From Muriicola marianensis (lineage in GTDB: Bacteria; Bacteroidota; Bacteroidia; Flavobacteriales; Flavobacteriaceae): DNA of 64,000 nucleotides. Below are positions 1 to 9,207 of the stretch, in pieces. The DNA is taken from contig NZ_BMFH01000001.1 of assembly GCF_014638095.1 (NCBI RefSeq), positions 945,887 to 1,009,886 on the forward strand, written 5' to 3'. The notes below the pieces were generated by a model. The model saw only the letters and a program-made list of their open reading frames with translations, had not been told where the DNA came from and made no database searches. The first letter of the stretch is position 1. Each line of letters starts with the position of its first letter. The position numbers and the translations under genes are program-made.

Positions 1-3000
1 CCCGGCCAAAGCATTGATCTCATCGATCGCAGCCTGTACATCAGTGGCTACAAGGCCTGAAGCCGTATTGTCATAAGGGTTGCTCGAAGCATTGGTATCG
101 ATGGTCTGGGTTGCACCCGTCTCATCGGTATAGGTATAGGTACCATCGGCATTGTCCACCAAAGTGGAAATAGAGGTATCTGTAATGGTTGTGGTATTTC
201 CGGCGGCATCTGTAAAATCATAAGTACCATCGCCGTTATCTACCAGAGAAACGTTACCAGCCATGGCATTGATCTCGTCAATGGCAGCCTGTACATCGGT
301 GGCGGTCAGGCCAGATGCGGTATTGTCATAGGGGTTGGAAAGTGCCCTGGTATCAATGGTTACAGGTGTTCCATCATTGTTGTTAAAGACGTAGGTGCCG
401 TCAAAATTATCTATGATATCAGACTTGCTTATGATCTGTGCAACACCGTCTTCGTTGGTATACGTGATCGTTCCGTCGAAATTGTCGACAAACGTGGTAA
501 GGGTCTCCGTGAATATGGTCGTTAAACCCGTCTCATCTGTATAGGTAAAGCTACCATCTCCATTATCAGTTAGGGTAGAAATACTTGTATCACTAATGGT
601 AGTTGTATTTCCGGCAGCATCTGTAAAGTCGTATGTACCATCGCCATTATCCACCAAAGCTACAGTTCCTGCAAGGGCATTGACCTCGTCAATAGCTGCC
701 TGAACATCGGTAGCTACAAGACCGGAGGCGGTATTGTCGTAGGGGTTCGCAATAGCCCGTGTATCAATTGTAACCGGACTTCCATCATTGTTGTTAAATA
801 CGTAGGTGCCGTCAAAATTATCTATGATATCAGACTTGCTTATGATCTGTGCAACACCGTCTTCGTTGGTATACGTGATCGTTCCGTCGAAATTGTCGAC
901 AAGCGTGGTAAGGGTCTCCGTGAATATGGTCGTTAAACCCGTCTCATCTGTATAGGTAAAGCTACCATCTCCATTATCAGTTAGGGTAGAAATACTTGTA
1001 TCACTAATGGTAGTTGTATTTCCGGCAGCATCCGTAAAGTCGTATGTACCATCCCCGTTGTCTACCATGGCCACTGTACCGGCCAGGGCATTGATCTCGT
1101 CAATAGCAGCCTGAACATCAGTGGCTACAAGGCCAGAGACCGTATTGTCATAAGGGTTGCTCGAGGCATTGGTATCGATGGTCTGGGTAGCTCCCGTCTC
1201 ATCGGTATACGTATAAGTACCATCGGCATTATCCACTAAAGTGGAGATAGAAGTATCTGTGATGGTCGTCGTATTACCGGCAGCATCCGTAAAGTCGTAT
1301 GTACCATCTCCGTTGTCTACCAGGGCAACTGTACCGGCAAGGGCATTGATCTCATCGATGGCAGCTTGCACATCGGTGGCTATCAAACCAGAGACTGTGT
1401 TGTCATAAGGATTGCTCGAGGCATTGGTATCGATGGTCTGGGTTGCTCCTGTCTCGTCGGTATAAGTATAGGTACCATCGGCATTATCCACTAATGTGGA
1501 GATACTTGTGTCGCTAATGGTAGTATTGTTTCCTGCAGCATCGGTAAAGGTATAAGTACCATCCCCGTTGTCTACCATGGCCACTGTACCGGCCAGGGCA
1601 TTGATCTCGTCAATAGCAGCCTGAACATCAGTGGCTACAAGGCCAGAGACCGTATTGTCATAAGGGTTGCTCGAGGCATTGGTATCGATGGTCTGGGTAG
1701 CTCCCGTCTCATCCGTATAGGTATAGGTGCCATCGGCATTGTCCACTAATGTGGAAATACTTGTATCTGTGATGGTGGTGGTATTCCCTGCTGCATCCGT
1801 AAAGTCGTATGTACCATCTCCGTTGTCTACCAGGGCAACTGTACCGGCAAGGGCATTGATCTCGTCAATAGCAGCCTGTACGTCGGTGGCCGTCAATCCT
1901 GAAACTGTATTGTCATAGGTCACTTCGGCAGCGGTCTGATCGTCCGTACTACCTGCAGCTACTTCGTCTATTGCCGCCTGAACATCAGTGGCGGTCAGGC
2001 CGGAGACTGTGTTGTCATAAGGATTGCTGGAGGCATTGGTATCGATGATCTGGGTGGCTCCCGTCTCATCCGTATAGGTATAAGTACCATCGGCATTGTC
2101 CACGAGGGTGGAGATGCTCGTATCTGTGATGGTCGTGGTATTGCCCGCAGCATCTGTAAAATCATAGGTACCATCCCCGTTGTCTACCAGGGCAACAGTT
2201 CCTGCAAGGGCATTGATCTCGTCAATAGCTGCCTGTACGTCAGTGGCGGTCAGGCCGGAGGCCGTGTTATCATAGGTAACCTCAGCAGCGGTTTGATCGT
2301 CAGTGCCGACCAATCCTGAGAGATCTACAGTCCGCGTATTCCCATCCTCCAGGGTAAGGGTCACAATATTGCTGGCATCTATACTAAAGTCTGTGATGAT
2401 CTGGTCGTCCGTATTGTCCAAAAATGGGGTCAGGTCCACAGACCCGCCATCTTCAAGAGTAAGGGTGTTACCTGCAAGGCTAATAGTCTGGTCATCTGTT
2501 CCCACAAGGGAGGAGAGGTCTACGGTTCGCGTATTCCCGTCTTCCAGTGTAAGGGTCACAATATTACTGGCATCTATACTAAAGTCTGTGATAATCTGGT
2601 CATCGGTATTATCGAGATAAGGAGTCAGGTCGACGGATCCACCGTCTTCAAGGGTCAGGATATTTCCCGCCAGGCTGATGGCCTGGTCATCGGTACCGGT
2701 ACTGCTCAAAGCGCTCAGGTCTACGGAAACCGTATTCCCGTCCTCAATATCGAGGGACAGCAGGTTGGTGGCCGGGTTAAAGCTGAAATTCTGCAGGACC
2801 TGGTCATCCGAGGAGGTGAGCTCCCAGGTATCCCCGTCCCAGAAGTAGATCACCCCGGTATTGGTATTCACGTAAATGTCTCCCGTATCTGCACCTGAAG
2901 GTGTAGTGGTCCCGGGGGAGGTAACGGCGGTACCACTGAGTACCTCACAGTTACACTGATCCTGCAAATTCACAGTGGTTTGTGAAAATGCAAATCCCGA

Positions 3001-3036
3001 TACCAGAAACAGAAGAAACAGGATCTTCTTATCCAT
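1..3036 (-). CDS. repeat-rich secreted surface protein, partial (C-terminus lies beyond the window)
   Basis: The frame is open from an ATG at 3036 to the left edge, so 1012 codons are visible and the stop is missing. The N-terminus MDKKILFLLFLVSGFAFSQ is a typical signal peptide, so the protein is exported. Around residues 50-70 is a motif (GDIYVNTNTG..YFWDGDTW) common at the start of flavobacterial surface proteins. Then come two 65-residue repeats (LEDGN.RTVDLS, LAGN.LTLEDGGSVDLTP), followed by a long array built from modules of the type YDNT.SGL.ATDVQAAIDEI, LVDNGDGTYDFTDAAGN and LVDNADGTYTYTDETG. Similar AAIDE modules occur in phage tail fibres and bacterial adhesins. No enzyme domain is visible. 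I infer an extracellular fibrous or adhesive role; any sorting signal would be in the missing C-terminus. Confidence 0.85.
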   Translation of the reverse strand, partial: MDKKILFLLFLVSGFAFSQTTVNLQDQCNCEVLSGTAVTSPGTTTPSGADTGDIYVNTNTGVIYFWDGDTWELTSSDDQVLQNFSFNPATNLLSLDIEDGNTVSVDLSALSSTGTDDQAISLAGNILTLEDGGSVDLTPYLDNTDDQIITDFSIDASNIVTLTLEDGNTRTVDLSSLVGTDDQTISLAGNTLTLEDGGSVDLTPFLDNTDDQIITDFSIDASNIVTLTLEDGNTRTVDLSGLVGTDDQTAAEVTYDNTASGLTATDVQAAIDEINALAGTVALVDNGDGTYDFTDAAGNTTTITDTSISTLVDNADGTYTYTDETGATQIIDTNASSNPYDNTVSGLTATDVQAAIDEVAAGSTDDQTAAEVTYDNTVSGLTATDVQAAIDEINALAGTVALVDNGDGTYDFTDAAGNTTTITDTSISTLVDNADGTYTYTDETGATQTIDTNASSNPYDNTVSGLVATDVQAAIDEINALAGTVAMVDNGDGTYTFTDAAGNNTTISDTSISTLVDNADGTYTYTDETGATQTIDTNASSNPYDNTVSGLIATDVQAAIDEINALAGTVALVDNGDGTYDFTDAAGNTTTITDTSISTLVDNADGTYTYTDETGATQTIDTNASSNPYDNTVSGLVATDVQAAIDEINALAGTVAMVDNGDGTYDFTDAAGNTTTISDTSISTLTDNGDGSFTYTDETGLTTIFTETLTTLVDNFDGTITYTNEDGVAQIISKSDIIDNFDGTYVFNNNDGSPVTIDTRAIANPYDNTASGLVATDVQAAIDEVNALAGTVALVDNGDGTYDFTDAAGNTTTISDTSISTLTDNGDGSFTYTDETGLTTIFTETLTTFVDNFDGTITYTNEDGVAQIISKSDIIDNFDGTYVFNNNDGTPVTIDTRALSNPYDNTASGLTATDVQAAIDEINAMAGNVSLVDNGDGTYDFTDAAGNTTTITDTSISTLVDNADGTYTYTDETGATQTIDTNASSNPYDNTASGLVATDVQAAIDEINALAG
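13..2278 (-). repeat. tandem modular coding repeats, steps of 255, 411 and 357 bp
   Basis: The same landmark (plus-strand attgatctc or a close variant) recurs at 13, 268, 679, 1090, 1345, 1600, 1855 and 2212. The steps are 255, 411, 411, 255, 255, 255 and 357 bp, all multiples of three. The 255-bp unit encodes 85 residues. The 411-bp unit is that unit plus 52 residues (a DNFDGT module pair), and the 357-bp unit is it plus 34 residues. Several copies are almost identical in DNA, which indicates recent duplication or gene conversion. It is a long-read assembly risk. Confidence 0.85.
2303..2720 (-). repeat. two 195-bp coding repeats
   Basis: The plus-strand string gcgtattccc occurs at 2334 and again at 2529, a spacing of 195 bp or 65 codons. 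The surrounding sequence is nearly identical between copies and encodes the DDQIITDFSIDASN and DDQTISLAGN segments near the N-terminus of the partial surface protein. A more divergent third copy lies closer to 2700. Confidence 0.75.
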
Positions 3037-3116
3037 GGTCAAAAACTTAAGTATGTGCCTTTCTCTTTTCAATAGATTCTTTGTCGGTTTTCACCCGATA
3101 CATTATTATCAACTAA

Positions 3117-3124
3117 CAAATTTA
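3117..3124 (-). promoter_or_regulatory. candidate Bacteroidota -7 box
   Basis: On the minus strand this reads TAAATTTG, matching TAnnTTTG. It lies about 80 nt before the ATG at 3036. I find no clear TTG at the -33 position, so it is only a candidate. Confidence 0.35.
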
Positions 3125-3211
3125 ACCTGAACCTACCCCTAGGAAAATAATTGTTGTGTACTCGATGAAATGCATGGTCTAGGACCCAATACTTGAGGTT
3201 TTACGCTAGAA

Positions 3212-3234
3212 AAACCTTAAAATCCTTAAGGTTT
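3212..3234 (-). terminator. candidate weak terminator hairpin
   Basis: AAACCTTAA, five bases, then TTAAGGTTT form a perfect 9-bp stem. On the minus strand it is followed by a short T run. It lies about 210 bp after the stop of the gene ending at 3446. The stem is AT-rich, so termination strength is uncertain. Confidence 0.4.
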
Positions 3235-3445
3235 CGTTGGTCGATCATCCCAATAATCATGGGGTTTATCGAAGGGTCTTTTCGTAGGAATTTTCTCAAA
3301 ATACAGCTTCTTTCGTCCTTTTTTCAGGTGGATTTTAAAGTGTGATTCTGTATACATATAACAGGTGCGTTCGACTCGTTTTTTCAGCCTGAATTGTGCT
3401 CCCGAAATTGCTTTTTGAAGAACAAAAAAATGGTTGAGTTTTACC

Positions 3446-5242
3446 CTAATTTGGATTCACCCTGTAGGTGATCCTGCGGTTAGTGATCACCGAACTAGAA
3501 CTCACCGTCAAACTCACTACGGCCGTATCACATAGCCCAAAGGAATCGCATACCTCATAGGTAAAGGTATCTGAACCCACGTATTCGGGGTCTGGGGTAT
3601 AGGAGAAACTTCCATCGGCATTTAGGGTAAGGGACCCGTTGGATACATCGACCACAGGTGTGGTAGTGACATTGAGCACATCTCCGGCATCATCGTCTAT
3701 ATCATTCCCCAGCAGTCCGGTTACGGGTACGTTTAAGGTCGAGTTCTCTGTGACCGCATAGGAATCATCATAGGCACAGGGTATGGCCCTTATATTTAAA
3801 ATATCTGTGGGATCTGTAACCGGGGTACAACCCTGCAGAGGGGCGATGCCTAACTGGTAATCGCCCATGGTATCTATTTCCACGCTATCCATCCCGATAC
3901 CGGATATCTCAGAAAGTCCGTTAGCCGGGAAAACCACCCCGGGGGTAAGGGAATACCACACATACTCCGAAGAAGCACTGACGAATTCGGCCTGGAGGGT
4001 CAGGGTTTCCCCTGGAATGCAGGAATCAAAATCCCCCGGATCCTCTATGGTCGTATTCACCTGGGTGCCTGCAGCGCTCCCCAGGAAATCATAGGGTCCC
4101 GCAAAATCTTTAAGGTTTGAAGTAAAAGACGCTGAGGACCGAGATTTAGCCAAAACAGCACTAAATGGGGAGTCACAGGCGGCTCCCGGACCAAATAAAG
4201 CCCGGGGATCAAATCCCAGCTGGGTAAAATTAACACCCACCTCTGCAAAATAATCAGCAGAAAAATTCGCGGTATAGCCAGACGTATTGTTAGTTCCCCA
4301 AGGTGGTCCCGTGGTTGTCAGTGGATTAACCCTGCTGAGCAACGCACCTGCCGGAACTACTATTTGCCCATAGCCATAGGTACTTCCACCGTCAATATTA
4401 GTACCCCAGGTAAAGGTAGAGGTTCCTCCAGGCGATGTGCCTGGAACAAAATCACTACGCCGTACCCATAATCTCACCTCAACACCGGATACTCCACCTC
4501 CACCATAAGAGAACCCTATTATCATATCCCCTATCTGTGTTACATTTCCACCTGCATCAAATTCCCAGGCTGTATGCCCCTCTTGTGTTCCAGAATTCAA
4601 AAAATTTGGACCGGAAACCTGCAGTTCATTTACAAAAAGTTCAAAATCAATGAAGTGGTTACCAGAGGATGAAAGAGTTGAGATCATTAAGGCAACCCAA
4701 AGATCATCGGTCACATCCACACCATCGCGACGCATGTGAACCCCGGCATCAACTATGTCTGTTTTATCAGGTACCGGTGAAGTTTGCACTCCCCACTTGG
4801 TCATAGGATTTTCTCCATTCTTACCTCCTGTAAAAGTCGTTTGATCATTGGTAGATCCGGTTATCTGGTCACGGCCATACCGGGTACTATACCAAATGTA
4901 TCCATTGTTGGAAGCGTAATTAGGAATACTTTGCCTGAGGTCAAAGGCAATGTTATTGTTGGCTGCCAGCTGGGCAGCATATCCCATGGCAGCTGCCGTA
5001 GCTTCATCCACCACGCCTGCTCCGGAGATCCCGTTATAAAACCAGTCGTCTGTCAACACCCCGGATAGTACGTCCCCGGAATATGCATCTGCTTCAATGC
5101 CAAAGTTGGCACCAACCCCTACCTGAGCCCTTAGATCGAGGAAACAAAGCAATCCCAAAAGCACGCATAGCAAAATAGCCGTTCGAGTAAATCGCGGCGG
5201 TAAATATGAATTAACTCTATGTCCGTCATTATTCTCCCTCAT
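3446..5242 (-). CDS. secreted protein with cadherin-like domain and conserved C-terminal tail
   Basis: This 598-residue protein starts with a charged stretch and a hydrophobic segment (about residues 20-40) ending ...LRAQ, consistent with a signal peptide. The middle (residues 40-400) is not assigned to a known family. Residues about 495-585 form a cadherin-like or bacterial Ig-like domain (ENSTLNVPVTGLLGND ... SDTFTYEVCDS), typical of extracellular proteins. It ends in VITNRRITYRVNPN, a tail nearly identical to that of the upstream gene. It follows the gene at 5262-8993 by 19 bp on the same strand, so the two are probably co-transcribed. I infer a surface-exposed or secreted structural role. 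No standard T9SS type A or B domain is obvious. Confidence 0.85.
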   Translation of the reverse strand: MRENNDGHRVNSYLPPRFTRTAILLCVLLGLLCFLDLRAQVGVGANFGIEADAYSGDVLSGVLTDDWFYNGISGAGVVDEATAAAMGYAAQLAANNNIAFDLRQSIPNYASNNGYIWYSTRYGRDQITGSTNDQTTFTGGKNGENPMTKWGVQTSPVPDKTDIVDAGVHMRRDGVDVTDDLWVALMISTLSSSGNHFIDFELFVNELQVSGPNFLNSGTQEGHTAWEFDAGGNVTQIGDMIIGFSYGGGGVSGVEVRLWVRRSDFVPGTSPGGTSTFTWGTNIDGGSTYGYGQIVVPAGALLSRVNPLTTTGPPWGTNNTSGYTANFSADYFAEVGVNFTQLGFDPRALFGPGAACDSPFSAVLAKSRSSASFTSNLKDFAGPYDFLGSAAGTQVNTTIEDPGDFDSCIPGETLTLQAEFVSASSEYVWYSLTPGVVFPANGLSEISGIGMDSVEIDTMGDYQLGIAPLQGCTPVTDPTDILNIRAIPCAYDDSYAVTENSTLNVPVTGLLGNDIDDDAGDVLNVTTTPVVDVSNGSLTLNADGSFSYTPDPEYVGSDTFTYEVCDSFGLCDTAVVSLTVSSSSVITNRRITYRVNPN

Positions 5243-5261
5243 CTCATCAAAAATTAAATCC

Positions 5262-8200
5262 CTAATCAGGGTTCACCCTGTATGTGATCCTGCGATTTGT
5301 AATCACCGTACGCACTGCGATCTCAGAAAAGGGTGAGAATTCTGAGGTGGTATTGGCCAGGGTAGCTGTCCCCGTCAGGAAATTTCCTATTCCTATGCTG
5401 GGAGGAGCCGGGATGCGCACTTCAAACAGATTGGTATTGTCTGTATTTCCGTCTGTATCCGTATAGGAGGAGACACCCGCATCCGAATCGTCTACACTGC
5501 CCTCCACGGCAGTTCCCAGGTAGATTTGTCCTTCACCGTAATCTTTGGTATAGCCCAGTTGGTTATCGCCGGTTGCGGCTGACCCCTCATTGATATCAGT
5601 CAGGAAGAATTCCAGGGTGGCACCAGGTCTTGACCAGCCCTTGATTACAACGTTTGAACCTTCCATATAAGCAGCACTGATAATGGGAAAATTAGCGGCC
5701 CCGTTAGGCCCGACGTCCGTGTCACCATTGTCATTCAGGGTAACCCCGTCCCCCATGGTATCTGCCAGATCCAGGTCGATCCCCAGGGCATCGGCTGTGG
5801 TTCCGTTGGCATAGATGGAATTCTGTGAGATCAGGTTACCGGAAGTAGTTCCACCCCCCAGGACGATACCTGCGCCTCCGTTCTGATAGATGATATTATT
5901 AGTAATTGAAGAATTGCTGCCTTCCAGACGGATCCCGGCATTCTCGATTACCCCATTGCAGTTTCCCCCATCCTGCCCGGCTGAGGTAATGGTATTCTCT
6001 GTGATCGTAACACCCCCGGCTATTCCATTTCCATCGATACCCATCGCAGCAGACAATTCGAGCAGGTTTTGCTGGATCAGTATCCCTGTGCCCCCCGTAA
6101 TGGTAATATTGTCAAAACATTTATCGTTTCCATTCCCAGTGAGGTGGTTGTTCTGTACAGTAGTTGCTGTACCCCCATTGATCAGGATCCCGGTTTCTTC
6201 ATTCGTACTGAGGTAGTTACTGTCTACAGTGGCTTCCCCTCCTGTAACCTCAATACCAAAAAGGATCGCTCCGTTATTGGCCCCTAGGGCATCAACGCCG
6301 ATCAGGCTGCTGGATACGGTTACAGACCCGTTATTCACCTGCACTCCTGCCAGGTCATCTGCATATATAGACAGGTTGCGGATCACATTGGCATTCCCTT
6401 CATTGATGAACGTATTGCCATCTTTGGCATGGACCTGAATCTCAGGCAGGTCATAATTCGGTAGATTTATTGCGGAAGTTCCGACCGCAGAACCTCCTGC
6501 CCCAATGCTTCCGGAATTTGTATCCCCTGAATAGGCGGTCTGGGTACGCCCGTCGATATGCGTATTGTCTCCGGTAATCGCAGTGAGGAAGTCGACATCG
6601 ATATCGAATATCCCGGCAGTAAAGTTAGCATCTGCCGCCCGGCCCAGCGCATCTCCGGTTGGAGGGATCATGAATATGGAAGTGTCCTCCCCTGCAGCTG
6701 GATCAAAGATCCCGTTCGCTACGATATCCAGCCCGGCCTCTCCTGTAGCGTTAGAATTAATGATGAACTGTTCCAGGGAACCCTGCCCATCTTCGTTGGT
6801 ATTAACAATGGTGTTGAAATTAAAGCCAAAATCCATCCCTGCGATCCCCTCATTCAGAATGGTAAAGCTCGAAATTGATTGCGCATTGTTTAATGTCCCC
6901 GGTCCGGGATCCTGACCAGAGGGGTCCTCTCCCCCAACACTATTGGGATCTTCCACCACCACACTCGCGATATAGTCTGTTTTAAAGGTCTGTACTGGGA
7001 TACAGGTGGTACAGGTACTTCCCCCCGGACGGGTTGATCGCACCGAATTATTGACCACTCTTACGGTGTAGGAACCATTGGCCATCCCGGCAAATACATA
7101 CCGGCCGGCTGCGTTGGTGGTTGTGGTAGTGACCAGGCTTCCCCCTCCGTCGTATAATTCCACCGTAGCATTAGGGATAGGAACTCCCCCTGCGGTTGCC
7201 CTGTTTCGGCCAGCACCTCCTCCGTAGTTTACATCTTCAAACACAATACCTGTGGTGAGGTTTGAAGGTACTTTCAGGGTCACCGTATTGAGGATCACAA
7301 AATCCTGCCCGGACCCGACGTTTGTGGTCACGGAAGTTTCTCCCGGTGAAATAAAAGGGGAGATATTATAGGTGTCCAGGTCCACCCCGTGAGAATTGGT
7401 ATTGTTCAACGTAGGGGTAGCTGTATTATCATAATGGGTAGAATTAAAGGGATTGATGGTGGGCGTTCCCGTATTATCCCCGTCACCCACCAGGTTAAAT
7501 GTTCCCAGGCCGGTAGTAACCGTAAGACTCTCGTTATTGCTCAGGGTCTGGTCCCCTTCCCAGGACTGCACCGTAGTCTTGGAACCCGTTGCCCCAATGG
7601 CGAAGAAACCACTGAGAGTATAGGAGGAGGAGGAATTGCTTTCCCCGCTGAACCCTTCGTACACGTTTATTGTGGAAGCCGGGAGGCTGTTGTCCGTATA
7701 GAATACCATCAGGGACCAGCCACCTAGAGTTGTCGCGGTGTTACAATAAGGATCGGTATTGTCTATAGTAAGCCCTGAGAATGTCCAGGTATAGGTCGAC
7801 GGGTTGGGTACCGCGGTAACGATTGCGGTCACATCGGCCCTTCCCCCGTAGAAAGTCCGGTTGGTCAGGGATGTGCCATAAAGGAAATCGGCGTTCACGG
7901 TGTTTCCGTCAAAGGTTACCTGCGTATCCGGTGTGGCTCCTGAATGGGCCCAGTATAATATCGCCTGTTCTATGGTCGCAGTTGCCGGAATGGGCGTTGA
8001 AAACGTATTACTCGAACTGGTAGTAATAGCACAGGTATTCCCGGTATTGGGCTGTGTCCTAAGGGTCCCCGCTGTAGAGGTATAGTCCATATACCCGTCA
8101 AATTCGTGGGTGAGGACAAGGGGTGCGTTAAACGCATATTCGTCATCAATTATGGTGGCACTGCCCTGCCCGTCTGCGATAATTACTCCCGGGTTGCTGA

Positions 8201-8993
8201 TATTACTCAGGTTGACAAGGAAATTCTCATCGTTGAATTCGGGAACCGCATCATCGATAAGGGTAACGACGAGCGTCTCGGTTTCCCCCGCTGTACCTGC
8301 AAATGTTAGGGTACCGCTACTGGTAGTATAATCCGATCCGGCGACCGCTGATCCGTCTGCTGTAGCCCAATCGACCGTAAACCCCCCGGCAAAAGCCTTG
8401 TTCAAAGTAACCGTGAATGTAGCTGTACCATCGTCTTCATTGACTGTGATGTCATTGATACTTATTCCGGCAGGCACATTCCCGTTGAATTGGATATTAT
8501 CTATCTCATAAGCCTCTGTACTTCCCCAGGCACCGCTATTGGTGATAAAGCGTATCTGGGAATTGGCCGACATCTCGTTCGCCGCCAGGGTGTAATTCAC
8601 AGATCCCGATCCATTCAGGGTGGCCACCGTATTCCATCCGGTCCCGTTCCAGAGGTCCACGTCGATCTGTTCGTTTCCGGAGATCTCCCAGTAATCCATG
8701 GTCAGGACCACTCCAGTTGCCCCGGATAGATTCAGGGACCGGGTGAGTTCTGCACTATCCATATTCTCGATTCGCAACCTGTTGGGACCCGTCCTGACAA
8801 AGATCCGACCGTTGGACGGATCATCATCATCCCCGCTTTCCACCCAATCTGTGGCAAAATTCATGGTCCCGTCATTGTTGGAGTAGGAAACGGATTCGAA
8901 ATTATCCCGAAAAGTGTCCTGTCCGTACAGCACAGGTGTGACCGTACAGAAAAGTACGAAGATCAAAACCGCAACGGCTTGATTGTGTTTCAT
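5262..8993 (-). CDS. large secreted protein with Calx-beta, adhesin-like and beta-helix regions and conserved tail
   Basis: This 1243-residue protein has a signal peptide (VAVLIFVLFCTVTPVLYGQ). Residues about 178-275 resemble a Calx-beta domain (ITVNEDDGTATFTVTLN ... SDYTTSSGTLTF), a calcium-binding fold of adhesins. Residues about 290-570 resemble the DUF3344-type extracellular module (ILYWAHSGA ... GGWSLMVFYTD). Residues about 584-680 resemble an SdrD/Cna B-type domain (GIVFEDVNYGG ... VELYDGGG). Residues about 840-1130 show right-handed beta-helix style repeats (VITENTITS, ITNNIIYQNGGAGI). The C-terminus is VITNRRITYRVNPD, the same tail as its downstream neighbour. I infer a surface adhesin or matrix protein. 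Family names are from recognition, not from a search. Confidence 0.85.
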   Translation of the reverse strand: MKHNQAVAVLIFVLFCTVTPVLYGQDTFRDNFESVSYSNNDGTMNFATDWVESGDDDDPSNGRIFVRTGPNRLRIENMDSAELTRSLNLSGATGVVLTMDYWEISGNEQIDVDLWNGTGWNTVATLNGSGSVNYTLAANEMSANSQIRFITNSGAWGSTEAYEIDNIQFNGNVPAGISINDITVNEDDGTATFTVTLNKAFAGGFTVDWATADGSAVAGSDYTTSSGTLTFAGTAGETETLVVTLIDDAVPEFNDENFLVNLSNISNPGVIIADGQGSATIIDDEYAFNAPLVLTHEFDGYMDYTSTAGTLRTQPNTGNTCAITTSSSNTFSTPIPATATIEQAILYWAHSGATPDTQVTFDGNTVNADFLYGTSLTNRTFYGGRADVTAIVTAVPNPSTYTWTFSGLTIDNTDPYCNTATTLGGWSLMVFYTDNSLPASTINVYEGFSGESNSSSSYTLSGFFAIGATGSKTTVQSWEGDQTLSNNESLTVTTGLGTFNLVGDGDNTGTPTINPFNSTHYDNTATPTLNNTNSHGVDLDTYNISPFISPGETSVTTNVGSGQDFVILNTVTLKVPSNLTTGIVFEDVNYGGGAGRNRATAGGVPIPNATVELYDGGGSLVTTTTTNAAGRYVFAGMANGSYTVRVVNNSVRSTRPGGSTCTTCIPVQTFKTDYIASVVVEDPNSVGGEDPSGQDPGPGTLNNAQSISSFTILNEGIAGMDFGFNFNTIVNTNEDGQGSLEQFIINSNATGEAGLDIVANGIFDPAAGEDTSIFMIPPTGDALGRAADANFTAGIFDIDVDFLTAITGDNTHIDGRTQTAYSGDTNSGSIGAGGSAVGTSAINLPNYDLPEIQVHAKDGNTFINEGNANVIRNLSIYADDLAGVQVNNGSVTVSSSLIGVDALGANNGAILFGIEVTGGEATVDSNYLSTNEETGILINGGTATTVQNNHLTGNGNDKCFDNITITGGTGILIQQNLLELSAAMGIDGNGIAGGVTITENTITSAGQDGGNCNGVIENAGIRLEGSNSSITNNIIYQNGGAGIVLGGGTTSGNLISQNSIYANGTTADALGIDLDLADTMGDGVTLNDNGDTDVGPNGAANFPIISAAYMEGSNVVIKGWSRPGATLEFFLTDINEGSAATGDNQLGYTKDYGEGQIYLGTAVEGSVDDSDAGVSSYTDTDGNTDNTNLFEVRIPAPPSIGIGNFLTGTATLANTTSEFSPFSEIAVRTVITNRRITYRVNPD

Positions 8994-9207
8994 TTACTAT
9001 TGGATACGGTTGGTCCAATGTAAAAATAGGGAGGGAGGCTCTGTCACCTAAAATTATGTTGTGAACCTGCCTTTATCACGTGTAAACGCACGGTATTCTG
9101 AGGTCACCTGCCTCCCAAAGACGTGGTTTCCACCTTCCTTTCATCGATCAACTCCCATAAATTCTGGATGTTTGAAAGGCCTGTATTTGTAGGATTTATC
9201 TTATATT

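Larger units (their letters stand above)
3037..3445. other. 409-bp intergenic region with a candidate promoter and hairpin
   Basis: No convincing gene is present. The stretch holds a candidate minus-strand -7 box (3117-3124) for the surface protein starting at 3036, and a perfect 9-bp inverted repeat (3212-3234) downstream of the next gene. An 18-codon ATG reading frame exists on the minus strand just upstream of the 3036 start, but nothing supports its translation. Confidence 0.6.

Noticed and set aside
1-2278. CRISPR array
   Set aside because: Units are 255-411 bp, in frame and protein-coding, with no short repeat-spacer pattern.
3044-3100. 18-codon minus-strand frame before the repeat protein
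   Set aside because: No conserved residue pattern or start signal. It contains YRV by chance, like the C-terminal tail motif.
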